A DNA stretch of 64,000 nt from Halochromatium roseum (lineage in GTDB: Bacteria > Pseudomonadota > Gammaproteobacteria > Chromatiales > Chromatiaceae): the NCBI RefSeq assembly GCF_016653315.1, contig NZ_NHSH01000044.1, positions 62,001-126,000 of the forward strand, written 5' to 3'. Shown piece by piece: positions 18,537-27,176 of the stretch. The stretch's first letter is position 1; every line of letters begins with the position of its first letter. Under the pieces are notes generated by a model that saw nothing but the letters and a program-made list of their open reading frames with translations, did not search any database and was not told the origin of the DNA. A program made the translations under genes and the position numbers.

Positions 18537-19439
18537 TCAGCGCAGGTAGGTCGGTACGATGGTCTCGATATCGCTCGGATGGATGCCAAGCTCGAGCAGC
18601 CCATTATGCTCACCGCAGATGCTCGGGGTCTGCATCGACCAGTAATTGTCCATCGTGAACGGCTTACCCGGCAAACGCTCAAAGAGTGTTGCCTGCCAAC
18701 GCGAGGCGCGATCATTGAGCCCAATCAGCAGGCAGCGCTTGCCGATCCAGCGCGCGGTTTGCTCGACCAACGCCTGCAAACGAAACCTCCGCGGACCACA
18801 GAGATCGTAGCGACGGCCAATGGTTCGCGGATCATCCAGGGCGCGCGCGATCGCCTCGCAGACGTCACCCACCCAGACCGGCGCGAAGCGCGCATCAGGG
18901 CAGGCCAGCGGGAAGACGCCCGGGGTCAGTTCCAGCAACGCGGCGAAACGGTTGAAGAAGCTGTCGCCACGACCAAAGATCACCGACGGACGAACACTGG
19001 TCACTTGCAAGCCTTCAGCCTGGTGTGCCAGGTCTTCGCCAGCGCCCTTAGAGCGCAGATAGGCACTGCCACCGCCGACCGCGTCAGCGTTGAGCGCGCT
19101 CATCTGGATCAGCCGCGACACGCCAGCCTCGGTTGCCGCCGCGCTCAGCTCGCGCACCAGCTCGACATGGGCCCGCTCGAAGGTCGAGCTGCCATCCTCG
19201 TTGAGGATGCCGACCAGGTTTACCACCGCATCACAACCTGCGAAGAGTTCAGCCAGGGTCGCTCGATCCAGGCTGCTAACCGGCAGCAGGCTGAGGTGCC
19301 GGATCAGTTTGAGGTCGCGGTGCCGGTGTGGTCGGCGTGTCGGCACGCGGCAATGCCAACCGGCCTCGCCGAGTCGTCGGACCAGATGCTGACCGACAAA
19401 GCCGGCGCCACCGAGGATACAAATTGTCTTGGTTCTCAT
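18537..19439 (-). CDS. NDUFA9-like NAD(P)-binding protein (atypical extended SDR)
   Basis: 300 residues from MRTKTICILGGAGFVGQHLV, with AGGAG well placed before the ATG. The glycine motif GGAGFVGQHL, VNLVGILNEDG and SVRPSVIFGRGDSFFNRFA are typical of complex I NDUFA9-like NAD(P)H-binding proteins, common single genes in proteobacteria with no firmly known role. It is convergent with the MidA-like gene (NDUFAF7 family), 38 bases away. The open frame extends 32 codons upstream, but the ribosome site supports 19439. Confidence 0.85.
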   Translation of the reverse strand: MRTKTICILGGAGFVGQHLVRRLGEAGWHCRVPTRRPHRHRDLKLIRHLSLLPVSSLDRATLAELFAGCDAVVNLVGILNEDGSSTFERAHVELVRELSAAATEAGVSRLIQMSALNADAVGGGSAYLRSKGAGEDLAHQAEGLQVTSVRPSVIFGRGDSFFNRFAALLELTPGVFPLACPDARFAPVWVGDVCEAIARALDDPRTIGRRYDLCGPRRFRLQALVEQTARWIGKRCLLIGLNDRASRWQATLFERLPGKPFTMDNYWSMQTPSICGEHNGLLELGIHPSDIETIVPTYLR

Positions 19440-19556
19440 CGGACTCCTGAAAACGCGCGAACCGATGTCAGCGCGGCTAGGGACCATGCTGGGAAACAGC
19501 GGTCGATCTGGGCGCGTATTATGCCCCATCAACACCCGGAGTCGACCCTAGCCGTG

Positions 19557-20354
19557 ATGGACCCTCTCGCCCTCGTTGCCTTTCTCGCCACCGGCGCGCT
19601 CGCCGGTCTCCTCGCCGGACTGCTCGGGATCGGTGGCGGCGCGATCATCGTGCCCGCGCTGATCGGCATCTTCGGCTATCTGCATCTGGATGGGCTCTGG
19701 GCACCACATCAAGCGGTCGCGACCTCGCTGGCGACGATCATCGCGACCGGCTCGGTCTCGGCCTACTCCCACCATCGCCGCGGCGCGGTTGACTGGCCCA
19801 TCGTTCGCTTGCTCGGCACGGCCCTGCTGATCGGCGCCGGGCTTGGGGCCTTAGCCGGCGGAGAGATCACACCAATCTGGTTGCAGCGGATCTTCGCCTT
19901 GTTCTTGTTCTACAGCGGGGCGCGGATGTTGCTGAAGTCCGCCCAGCAGGCGCCACAACAACCGCTCCCGCCCCGGCGACGGCTGCTAGGAGCGGGGATC
20001 GGCTTCGGCGCCTTGTCCGCCTTGCTGGGCGTCGGTGGCGGCATCCTGGTGGTGCCCTTCCTGGCCCGCCATGGGATTGCGCTGAGGCGCGCTGTGGGTA
20101 CCGCGAGCGCCTGCGGCGTGCCGATCGCCGCCGCCGGCAGCTTGGGCTTCGTGCTCTCAGGCTGGGGACGCGCCGGGCTGCCCCCGCACAGCCTCGGCTT
20201 CGTCTACTGGCCGGCGGCGCTCGCCATTATCGCCACCAGCATGCCACTCGCACACCTCGGTGCCCGACTCGCCCATCGACTCCCAACCGCAACCCTGAAA
20301 CGTGTCTTTGCCCTATTGCTGCTGGTGGTCGGTATTGGGCTGCTGCGCGGTTGA
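19557..20354 (+). CDS. TauE/SafE-family permease
   Basis: 265 residues, eight or so hydrophobic helices in two repeated halves, each with a Gly-rich motif (GLLGIGGGAIIVPAL near the start, SALLGVGGGILVVPFL in the middle). The family exports or imports organosulfur anions and sulfite; the substrate is unknown here. I start at the ATG at 19557 because the long upstream frame is antisense to the NDUFA9-like gene. The end overlaps a 14-bp tandem array. Confidence 0.88.
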   Translation: MDPLALVAFLATGALAGLLAGLLGIGGGAIIVPALIGIFGYLHLDGLWAPHQAVATSLATIIATGSVSAYSHHRRGAVDWPIVRLLGTALLIGAGLGALAGGEITPIWLQRIFALFLFYSGARMLLKSAQQAPQQPLPPRRRLLGAGIGFGALSALLGVGGGILVVPFLARHGIALRRAVGTASACGVPIAAAGSLGFVLSGWGRAGLPPHSLGFVYWPAALAIIATSMPLAHLGARLAHRLPTATLKRVFALLLLVVGIGLLRG

Positions 20355-20412
20355 TGCTGCACGGCTGATACTGCACGGCTAATACTGCACGGCTGATACT
20401 GCGCGGCTGAAT
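20343..20412. repeat. Five tandem copies of a 14-bp unit
   Basis: Imperfect copies of CTGCACGGCTGATA begin inside the last codons of the TauE-like gene and run past its stop. Copies differ at one to three positions. Confidence 0.92.
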
Positions 20413-20424
20413 CAGTCAGCCAAC

Positions 20425-21048
20425 TCAGTCAGACGAGGAGCCAGTGCCGAAAGGGTTGCCAAAACCCGATTCTTCGAGCCAGAGTCGGCGATAGAGGTAG
20501 GTCTTGCCAGCGGCGTCGCGAAGTACCAAACGCCCGCGCTGCTCGGCGACCTCGTAGGCGCGAACACTCTCGCTGCTGGGCTCATAGAGCGCGATGCGAT
20601 CACCACGGCGCTGGAAGAGGCCTTCGATATGTCCGCCCTGGGCCGCCTGCAAACGAAAGCGCTGACCACGAATGATCATCAGGCCACCGTCGCGCCCCTC
20701 CCAGATACCATCGAGCCCACTCCCGCCACTGCCCCAAGGCCAGGCCTTGCCGCTAGCCCACTGATCGCCCATGCCCTGCATGCCAAAGGCGGTGATCGGG
20801 TCATTAAAGACGCCGTAGCCGGGCATCTGGGTCCAGGGCATCTGGCCGTAACCGAGATTCCCCATACCCGGCATCATCGACGGCATTGTTGGCACCGCTG
20901 GGCCGGAATCGCCGTCGAATAGCCCCATTGCCTCCATCATCCGCGCCATGGCCTTGGCCATGATGTCAGCAGCATCGCTGCCAACAGCACTCGCTGGCAA
21001 CAGCACCGACAGGCCCAGCACGAAAGCGATCAGAAGGCGAAAACGCAT
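20425..21048 (-). CDS. Hypothetical secreted Met/Gly-rich protein
   Basis: 207 residues. Residues 1-22 are a signal peptide (MRFRLLIAFVLGLSVLLPASA). Residues 25-105 are unusually rich in Met, Gly and Pro (MAKAMARMMEAMGLF, TMPSMMPGMGNLG). The last 95 residues form a beta-rich region starting LDGIWEGRDGGLMIIRGQRFRL, with a periodicity suggesting a small barrel. I do not recognise the family. It follows the slt gene on the same strand after about 215 bases and could share its transcript. Confidence 0.65.
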   Translation of the reverse strand: MRFRLLIAFVLGLSVLLPASAVGSDAADIMAKAMARMMEAMGLFDGDSGPAVPTMPSMMPGMGNLGYGQMPWTQMPGYGVFNDPITAFGMQGMGDQWASGKAWPWGSGGSGLDGIWEGRDGGLMIIRGQRFRLQAAQGGHIEGLFQRRGDRIALYEPSSESVRAYEVAEQRGRLVLRDAAGKTYLYRRLWLEESGFGNPFGTGSSSD

Positions 21049-21070
21049 GATGAAGATGGCAATGAACGCA

Positions 21071-21152
21071 GCGATGGAGCAATGATGAAGACAGCCATGG
21101 GGACAGCCATGGGGGCAGCCATGGGAAGACAGCCATGGAGAAAGCTATGGCA
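21071..21152. repeat. Imperfect direct repeats of a GACAGCCATGGGG-type unit
   Basis: Four degenerate copies centred on CAGCCATGG lie just upstream of the secreted hypothetical protein. Each contains the NcoI-like palindrome CCATGG. No function is evident. Confidence 0.7.
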
Positions 21153-21264
21153 TCAGTAAAAGGCGTGACACGACGAGTGCGCCAAGTCAAAGCCAAGCAG
21201 GATAACAGAGGCGAGAGACCGAGCAGCGCACGACGATCACGCAGCATCGGTCGCGCCCGCTGGA

Positions 21265-23307
21265 TCAGGGAACCGAGCGCAGCAAGGCACCCACCCGCAA
21301 TGGCGGCAATCCCAACCGGTCCCGATAGAAGATGCGATAGGTCAGCACCCGGCGCACATATTGGCGCGTCTCGCCATAGGGGATCTCGGTCAGCCAGAGG
21401 TCGCCGGCCATGGGCGTCTCCGGCAGCCAGCGACTCACGGCGCCCGGCCCGGCATTGTAAGCGGCGCTAGCGAGCAGCGAATGGCCGCCGAAGCGCTGCT
21501 GCATCTGCGCCAGATAGGCGGTGCCGAGCGAGATATTCAGCGCCGGATCGATCAGATCGAGCCGCTCCGGCTCGGCAAGACCATGCTTCAACGCCACCTC
21601 GCGCGCGGTCGGCGGCATCAGCTGCATCAGTCCGACGGCACCCGCGTGGGAGGCGATGTCCGGATCGAAGGCGCTCTCTTGGCGGATCACGGCATAGACC
21701 CAGTCCAACGGCAGTCCCCGTTCGGCAGCGGCCTCGCGCGCCAAGTCCGCATAAGCAAGCGGAAAACGCAGATCGAGGTCATCCCAATAGCCCGCCTGTG
21801 AGAGGGCCAGGATCGACTCATTGGCGAGTCCGAGCTCAGCGGCGGCAACCGCAGCAACCAGTTTCTGCTCTCGGGGCAACAGGCGCACCAGTTCGAGCCA
21901 CTCACGCCGCACCTCAGTGTCGCGACCGAGTGCTTTCAGTGTCTTCAAGCGCTGTACCAGGTCGGAGTGCATCAACTGGTCCAACGCACGCTGCTCCACC
22001 GGCACCGGTTGATGCGCAAGCGCTGGCGGGCGCCCAATCAGTTCCGCGGAGAGAAAGCCCCAGAGCGTGCGCTCCTCAGCGGCCGAGGCAAAGGCATGCG
22101 CCGCCGCCGCACGCTGCGCAGAACTGGAGGCGATCCGCATCAGCGCCTTACCTCGCCAGTAACGCCATTTGCCGAGCTCATCCGCCTCTGGCGCCAGCCC
22201 CGCAGACCAATCGGCAAGCTGTTGCCAGGCGCCTAGCTTCAACGCGGTGCGCAGGCGTCGCAGCTGTAGATCCTGATTGTCAGCCCGCGGCTCGAGCAGC
22301 GCCAGATAATCAAAGCCGCGGAGATCGCCGGCAAGTGCCAGGGCGTTACCAACGGCGGCATCGGCGCGCTCTGCAAGTGGAACTGACAGAGATTCTGACG
22401 CCGCAATCGAGGCCCGAAACTGCTCTGCGCTCGCGGGCGATATGGCCGCTAACTGCCGCAACCCATAGACCAGGATCTGCTGTCGTCTGCCCTGATCCGG
22501 CACCCGCTCGGCGGTCATCGGCTGCTCGAGCAAGAGCGACGGTCGCTGATGCACATCCAGCATCAGCGTGAGCCAAGGCTGCTGCTCAGCCGGAAGGTAG
22601 CGCCCTTGGTAGGCCGCGACACCGCGATTACCCGCGTCCAGGGCACGCTCGACCCGCGCCCAGACCAGGTCGCTGCGCAGCCCCCCAACCTCAGCCCAAG
22701 CCGCAAACAGCGGGTCGCAGTCTGACGGCAGCGAACGCCCCGTCAGATAGACCTCCGAGATTCCAGAGAAGGCCTCAGCAGCGCGTCCAGTCCCAAGCAG
22801 CGCTCGCCGGTACCAACAGTCTCGCTCGGTGGACCCGTTGTCGACATGCGCAGCAAGATAGTCGGACCAACGTCGCTCGCGCACCAGCCGGCGCAGCCAC
22901 TGCTCGCGCAGGCGCTCGGCCGCAGCCGTGCCCTGATAGCGCGAGAGGAAGCGCTGTATTGCATTTACGTCGGCCGTATCGAGCCGTGCACGCAGATCGG
23001 CATAGGCGCGGTCGGCAGCCGACAGCGGCAGAGCCGAGTCCGCTACCGCGGTGACAGCCGCCTCCTCGTCCGAAGTCTGCCCTGCTGCGATTTGCCCTGC
23101 TGCGGTCTGATCTGCTGTCGTCTGGGCTTCAGTATCGCCATCTGCCATCGTAACCATCGCCGCCGGCACGAACAGGATCAGCAGCGCAACAAGGACAAGA
23201 GGCACAACAAGGCGAGCCCGCAACAGACCCGAACCAAAGCGCTGCAAGACGCCGATTTGTTGGACCCCTGACTCTGTCCCGATTGATTTGCGTCGAATCG
23301 CGTTCAT
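21265..23307 (-). CDS. slt: Soluble lytic murein transglycosylase (Slt70-like)
   Basis: 680 residues. A membrane/signal segment lies near 31-52 (LVVPLVLVALLILFVPAAM), then a long alpha-helical superhelical U/L domain (about 90-500) and the C-terminal SLT domain with the catalytic Glu in VIRQESAFDPDIASHAGAVG, MQLMPPTAREVA and SAAYNAGPGAVSRWLP. The enzyme cleaves peptidoglycan glycan strands in the periplasm to 1,6-anhydromuropeptides. The N-terminus carries a run of A/Q/T-rich repeats (TTADQTAAGQIAAGQTSDE). Confidence 0.93.
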   Translation of the reverse strand: MNAIRRKSIGTESGVQQIGVLQRFGSGLLRARLVVPLVLVALLILFVPAAMVTMADGDTEAQTTADQTAAGQIAAGQTSDEEAAVTAVADSALPLSAADRAYADLRARLDTADVNAIQRFLSRYQGTAAAERLREQWLRRLVRERRWSDYLAAHVDNGSTERDCWYRRALLGTGRAAEAFSGISEVYLTGRSLPSDCDPLFAAWAEVGGLRSDLVWARVERALDAGNRGVAAYQGRYLPAEQQPWLTLMLDVHQRPSLLLEQPMTAERVPDQGRRQQILVYGLRQLAAISPASAEQFRASIAASESLSVPLAERADAAVGNALALAGDLRGFDYLALLEPRADNQDLQLRRLRTALKLGAWQQLADWSAGLAPEADELGKWRYWRGKALMRIASSSAQRAAAAHAFASAAEERTLWGFLSAELIGRPPALAHQPVPVEQRALDQLMHSDLVQRLKTLKALGRDTEVRREWLELVRLLPREQKLVAAVAAAELGLANESILALSQAGYWDDLDLRFPLAYADLAREAAAERGLPLDWVYAVIRQESAFDPDIASHAGAVGLMQLMPPTAREVALKHGLAEPERLDLIDPALNISLGTAYLAQMQQRFGGHSLLASAAYNAGPGAVSRWLPETPMAGDLWLTEIPYGETRQYVRRVLTYRIFYRDRLGLPPLRVGALLRSVP

Positions 23308-23361
23308 CTGTGCTCGGCAAGCCTCTCAAAACCAGTCAGCGCAGCGCGCCGTACCCTCATT

Positions 23362-24186
23362 ATGACCAACCTCGACCCGCCCGATATCGAAACCCTGAGC
23401 CTGCTCCTGCGGCAGGTCGCTCGCGAGGAGCTCATGCCGCGCTTTGGCCAACTGCCAGCGAGCGAGAAGGCCGATGGCAGCTTGGTCACCGAGGCCGATC
23501 TCGCGGTTCAACGGCGCTTGGTCAACCTGCTCGCCGCCAACTGGCCCGGCATCCCGCTGCTCGGCGAGGAGATGTCCGCCGACGCACAACAACGTTTGCT
23601 CTCAGATCAGGGCACAGCGCTCTGGTGCCTAGACCCGATCGACGGAACCAGCAACTTCGCCTGCGGCTTCCCCGGATTCTGCATCTCACTGGCCTTGCTG
23701 CGGGCCGGCCGAGTCGAACTCGGCCTGGTCCTAGACCCGGTACGCGATGAGTGTTTCAGCGCCCTGCGCGGCCAAGGCGCGACCATGAATGGTCAACCGA
23801 TCAGGCCGTATAGCCCCGGCCAACAGCTCAGCGACTGTCTGGCAATGGTCGATTTCAAGCGCTTGCCGAAGGATCGCGTCGCTGGACTTTTTGGCGCTGA
23901 TTCTTTCCGCTCACAACGTAACCTGGGAGCGGTTGCCCTGGAATGGTGCTGGCTCGGCGCTGGCCGTTTCCAGCTCTATCTGCACGGTGGCCAAGGGCTT
24001 TGGGATCACGCCGCCGGCCGTCTTATCGCAACCGAGGCTGGCGCCGCAACCCGATTGTTGGCACCCGGCAGCGCACAGCCGGAATCAGCCATCACACTCG
24101 CCAAACGCGTTGCCCTTGGCGCCGCAAACGAGGAGTTACTCAACCAATGGCAAACGCGGATTGGGCTTCCGCTGAGCGCTCGTTAA
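23362..24186 (+). CDS. Inositol monophosphatase-family phosphatase
   Basis: 274 residues. Metal-binding motifs are visible: LLGEEM (Glu), CLDPIDGTSNF (the DPIDGT signature) and GLWDHAAGRLIA near the C-terminus. Members act on inositol phosphates, 3'-phosphoadenosine 5'-phosphate (CysQ) or histidinol phosphate; I cannot choose among these. The TAA stop is the first three bases of a dispersed repeat copy. It is divergent from slt. Confidence 0.88.
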   Translation: MTNLDPPDIETLSLLLRQVAREELMPRFGQLPASEKADGSLVTEADLAVQRRLVNLLAANWPGIPLLGEEMSADAQQRLLSDQGTALWCLDPIDGTSNFACGFPGFCISLALLRAGRVELGLVLDPVRDECFSALRGQGATMNGQPIRPYSPGQQLSDCLAMVDFKRLPKDRVAGLFGADSFRSQRNLGAVALEWCWLGAGRFQLYLHGGQGLWDHAAGRLIATEAGAATRLLAPGSAQPESAITLAKRVALGAANEELLNQWQTRIGLPLSAR

Positions 24187-24299
24187 GTGACTGTCCATTT
24201 TCTACTTGTCCGTTTTCTACTTGTCCATTTTCTACTTCCCGATAATCGTTCAAGCATGGCCATCGAATCGGGAAGAAGTTGATGGACAGGTTCTAAGCG
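24184..24299. repeat. Dispersed imperfect palindrome, copy A (with internal 15-bp triplication)
   Basis: The left arm ACTGTCCATTTTCTACTTCC is complementary, with mismatches, to the right arm GGGAAGAAGTTGATGGACAG. In the left arm the unit GTCCATTTTCTACTT is repeated three times (24193-24237). Similar sequence recurs at 24838-24905 and 42712-42798. It begins in the stop codon of the phosphatase gene. Confidence 0.85.
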
Positions 24300-24396
24300 T
24301 CACTAAACCGTTTCCAAACAGCCGCTCGACTCTGGCCGATCGGCCCCAACTTCCAACCCATCAGTTCTAACCTTTTGACGACGAGGAGCCTCCCCG

Positions 24397-24840
24397 ATGT
24401 CCGAACAGATCAGCAACCAAGACATGGATCTCAGCAGCGGCATTGCCGCCTTCGAATCCAAGCAGTTTTCGCGCGCAGTTGGCCTGTTAGGGCCGCTCGC
24501 CGAGGCCGGTAATCCGGAGGCCCAGTATCGGGTCGCGATCATGGCGCAGAACGGCCTCGGCATGCTCGAGAACCCGATGCAGGCGTTCAAGTACATGCGC
24601 GCCGCCGCCGAGGCCGGACTCGGTGTCGCCCAGCACGGACTGGGTTTCATGTACATGGAGGGCGAGTGCATCGACAAAGATGCAAACAAGGCGGTCGCCT
24701 GGTTCAAGAAGGCCGCAGAGCAGGGGCTCGCTGGCTCACAGACCACGTTGGCGATGATGTACGAGGAGGGTCGTGGCGTCGAGAAAGACCTCGAAGAAGC
24801 CCGCCGCTGGTACCACCTAGCGGGCTTCGACGAAAAGTAG
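24397..24840 (+). CDS. Sel1-repeat (TPR-like) protein
   Basis: 147 residues, cytoplasmic (no signal peptide). Three or four Sel1-like repeats are visible, e.g. PEAQYRVAIMAQNGLGM, VAQHGLGFMYMEGECIDKD and GSQTTLAMMYEEGRGVEKD, each about 36 residues. Such repeats form protein-binding superhelices. GAGGAG is well placed before the ATG. The TAG stop lies at the edge of repeat copy B. Confidence 0.87.
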   Translation: MSEQISNQDMDLSSGIAAFESKQFSRAVGLLGPLAEAGNPEAQYRVAIMAQNGLGMLENPMQAFKYMRAAAEAGLGVAQHGLGFMYMEGECIDKDANKAVAWFKKAAEQGLAGSQTTLAMMYEEGRGVEKDLEEARRWYHLAGFDEK

Positions 24841-24905
24841 CTTCCGATCATCGCAGCACAGTGGCGCTCAAATCGGGAAGCATTTGATGGATCGTTTCTC
24901 AGCGG
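24838..24905. repeat. Dispersed palindrome, copy B (5' arm shortened)
   Basis: CTTCCGATCATCGCAGCA and AATCGGGAAGCATTTGATGG match the centre and right arm of copies A and C. The outer left arm is missing. It starts in the stop codon of the Sel1 gene and ends just before the aroG-type stop codon. Confidence 0.8.
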
Positions 24906-24909
24906 CGTA

Positions 24910-25968
24910 TCAGCGGCCTGAGCGACGTCGTTCAGCGGCCTCGGCCAACTGCATCAACATTGGCCCGGTCTGCTCCCAAGCGAGGCAGGCATCGGTAATG
25001 CTCTGGCCATACACCAGCTCGCCGGCGGCGGTGAGGTTCTGGCGCCCACCGATCAGATTGCTCTCGATCATCGCGCCGTAGATGCGGGTCTCGCCGCGGG
25101 CGATCTGGCCAGCGACATCCTCGGCAACACGCAGCTGCTTGTCCGGCTGCTTGCGGCTGTTAGCGTGACTGAAGTCGATCATGATCTTCGGCACCAGCCC
25201 CGAGTCTTGGATCGCAGTCGCGGCGATGTCGACGCTCTCGGTATCGTAGTTCGGCCGGCTGCCACCGCGCAGAATGATGTGGGTGTCTTCGTTACCCGTG
25301 GTGGTGAAGATCGCTGAATGCCCCTCTTTGGTGAGGGACATGAAGACATGGGGACGTGCCGCAGCGTGAATCGCGTCGATAGCGACCTTAACGCTGCCAT
25401 CGGTCGCATTCTTGAAGCCCACCGGGCAGGAGAGGCCTGAGGCCAGCTCGCGATGGCCCTGACTCTCAGTGGTACGCGCCCCGATAGCGCCCCAGCTCAC
25501 CAGGTCGGCGATATATTGCGGGCTGATCAGGTCCAGGAACTCGGTACCGGCTGGCATACCCTGGTCGTTGAGATCAATCAGCAACCGCCGCGCCAGCCCC
25601 AGCCCCTTGTTGATCTCGAAGCTGCCGTCCAGGTTCGGGTCGTTGATCAAGCCCTTCCAGCCGACCGTGGTCCGTGGTTTTTCAAAATAGACCCGCATCA
25701 CGATCAGCAACTGATCACTCACCTGATCACGGACGCCAGCCAACTGTTGGGCGTACTCGAGCGCTGCGGCGGGGTCGTGCACTGAACAAGGGCCGACCAC
25801 CACCAGCAGCCGGTCATCCTCACCATGTAGGATGTGCTGAATGGCCTTGCGGGTCTCATGCACCGTAGCCGCCGCCGCCTCGGTGATGGGAAACTCGGCA
25901 TGAAGGTCTTTTGGCGCAATCACCTGTTTGATCGCGCGGATGCGAAGATCGTCTGTTTCGTAACGCAT
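24910..25968 (-). CDS. aroG: 3-deoxy-7-phosphoheptulonate (DAHP) synthase, class I
   Basis: 352 residues, the length of AroF/G/H. Motifs include VGPCSVHDPAAALEYA, RVYFEKPRTTVGWKGLINDP, GTEFLDLISPQYIADLVSWGAIGARTTESQ and MIDFSHANSRKQ. The enzyme condenses phosphoenolpyruvate and erythrose-4-phosphate, the first step to aromatic amino acids. Which feedback class (Phe, Tyr, Trp) it belongs to cannot be told. GGAAGAG precedes the ATG and a perfect 7-bp hairpin lies just upstream of that. Confidence 0.95.
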   Translation of the reverse strand: MRYETDDLRIRAIKQVIAPKDLHAEFPITEAAAATVHETRKAIQHILHGEDDRLLVVVGPCSVHDPAAALEYAQQLAGVRDQVSDQLLIVMRVYFEKPRTTVGWKGLINDPNLDGSFEINKGLGLARRLLIDLNDQGMPAGTEFLDLISPQYIADLVSWGAIGARTTESQGHRELASGLSCPVGFKNATDGSVKVAIDAIHAAARPHVFMSLTKEGHSAIFTTTGNEDTHIILRGGSRPNYDTESVDIAATAIQDSGLVPKIMIDFSHANSRKQPDKQLRVAEDVAGQIARGETRIYGAMIESNLIGGRQNLTAAGELVYGQSITDACLAWEQTGPMLMQLAEAAERRRSGR

Positions 25969-25978
25969 GCTCTTCCGT

Positions 25979-25998
25979 GGTGCGCGTTAAAGCGCACC
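25979..25998 (-). promoter_or_regulatory. Perfect hairpin in the aroG 5' leader
   Basis: GGTGCGC and GCGCACC pair around a 6-base loop, 11 bases before the aroG start codon and just ahead of its ribosome site. There is no following T run. It could be an operator or an mRNA structure. Confidence 0.5.
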
Positions 25999-26418
25999 CT
26001 CATCTCTAAACGGCAAATTCTACCTGCGACAGCACCCGCATCGCCATGCGATTGGCCCAAGTTTTGCGGAGTTTCTGCAGCCCTTGCCAGCCAAGACCCG
26101 GCAGACCAGCGTGTCGCCAGGTAGAATCACTGACCTTGCGTCGACCAGCGGTTGGCGTCTGGGCTTTTGGGCCTAACCTTTATCGAGACCGATGACAGCG
26201 GCTGATACCACCGCTTGCCACGGCCGATTGATCAGGGCCGATTGATCAGGTCAATCCTGATATCGAGCCACCTTACACCGAATGCCTCGAGCCGGCTCGC
26301 TGTCGTGCCGATGCAGCTATCTTTAGGCGTCAACTTGACGTGAGCAGCAGCAACACCTCTCCATGATGTCACCCCGAGAACAGCCGAACCTAGCCAGCCG
26401 CTCCGCAAGGACTCGAAC
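25999..26418. other. Intergenic stretch without a recognised gene
   Basis: About 420 bases between the divergent aroG and lipocalin genes. Open frames here have no family resemblance. The only structure I see is a direct duplication of GGCCGATTGATCAGG at 26220-26250. Promoters for both flanking genes probably lie here, but I cannot place boxes with confidence. Confidence 0.6.
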
Positions 26419-27174
26419 ATGACGGATCATCCGCCACCGAACCGCCGCCCCACCAAGCCGCCTGCTGCCGATCGTAACAGTGATCCCAACTCCCCCGGCA
26501 GCACCGCTCGCGGCAAAGCCGATGCTCGCGCTGCCAAGGGTGCCGCGAAGAGTGCCGCCAAGAGCGCACCGGGACTCTCCGACTGGGCCGAGGAGATCTA
26601 CACGGCCCCGCCAGAGAGCCGGCAGCGTCATGACGTCGACGCCCAGGTTACTGTCAGTACCCGCTTGCGCAAGCCCAGGGTCCATCTGACCGCGCCAAGC
26701 ACGGTGCAACACCTGGACCTGAAGCGCTACATGGGACGCTGGTATGAGATCGCCCGGCTACCCTATTTCACTGAGCGCCGATGCACCAAAGATGTGCAAG
26801 CAGACTATCTGCTCGGCGACGATGGTATGGTCTATGTGACGAATCGCTGCACCCATGCCGATGGTGGCATCGGCACCGCGAAAGGCATCGCCCGTGTGGT
26901 CGATCGCAGCAGCAACAGCCGTTTCGAGATCAGTTTCCGCATGCTTTACGGCGTGCATGTGCTCTGGGACCATTACTGGGTGATTGGCCTCGGCGATGAC
27001 TACGAGTATGCCTTGGTCGGTCAGCCCTCGCGCCGCCGTGGCTGGGTGCTGGCGCGCGATCCACAGCCAGCCGAGGAGCTCGTCCAACAATGGCTCGACG
27101 AATTCTCAGAAAAAGGTTTTCCGGCCCAAGCCTTCGAGCGCACCCGCCAAACGGGCCAGGCCGCTGCAGGGTGA
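26419..27174 (+). CDS. Lipocalin (Blc-like) with a long disordered N-terminus
   Basis: 251 residues. The lipocalin core begins near residue 100 with LKRYMGRWYEIARLPYF (the GxW motif) and includes WVIGLGDDYEYALVGQPSRRRGWVLARDP near the end, as in bacterial Blc. The first 95 residues are Pro/Ala/Lys-rich with no lipoprotein Cys or clear signal peptide, unlike outer-membrane Blc, so location is uncertain. AAGGA lies 8 bases before the ATG. The stop is 3 bases before the next ATG. Confidence 0.87.
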   Translation: MTDHPPPNRRPTKPPAADRNSDPNSPGSTARGKADARAAKGAAKSAAKSAPGLSDWAEEIYTAPPESRQRHDVDAQVTVSTRLRKPRVHLTAPSTVQHLDLKRYMGRWYEIARLPYFTERRCTKDVQADYLLGDDGMVYVTNRCTHADGGIGTAKGIARVVDRSSNSRFEISFRMLYGVHVLWDHYWVIGLGDDYEYALVGQPSRRRGWVLARDPQPAEELVQQWLDEFSEKGFPAQAFERTRQTGQAAAG

Positions 27175-27176
27175 TC

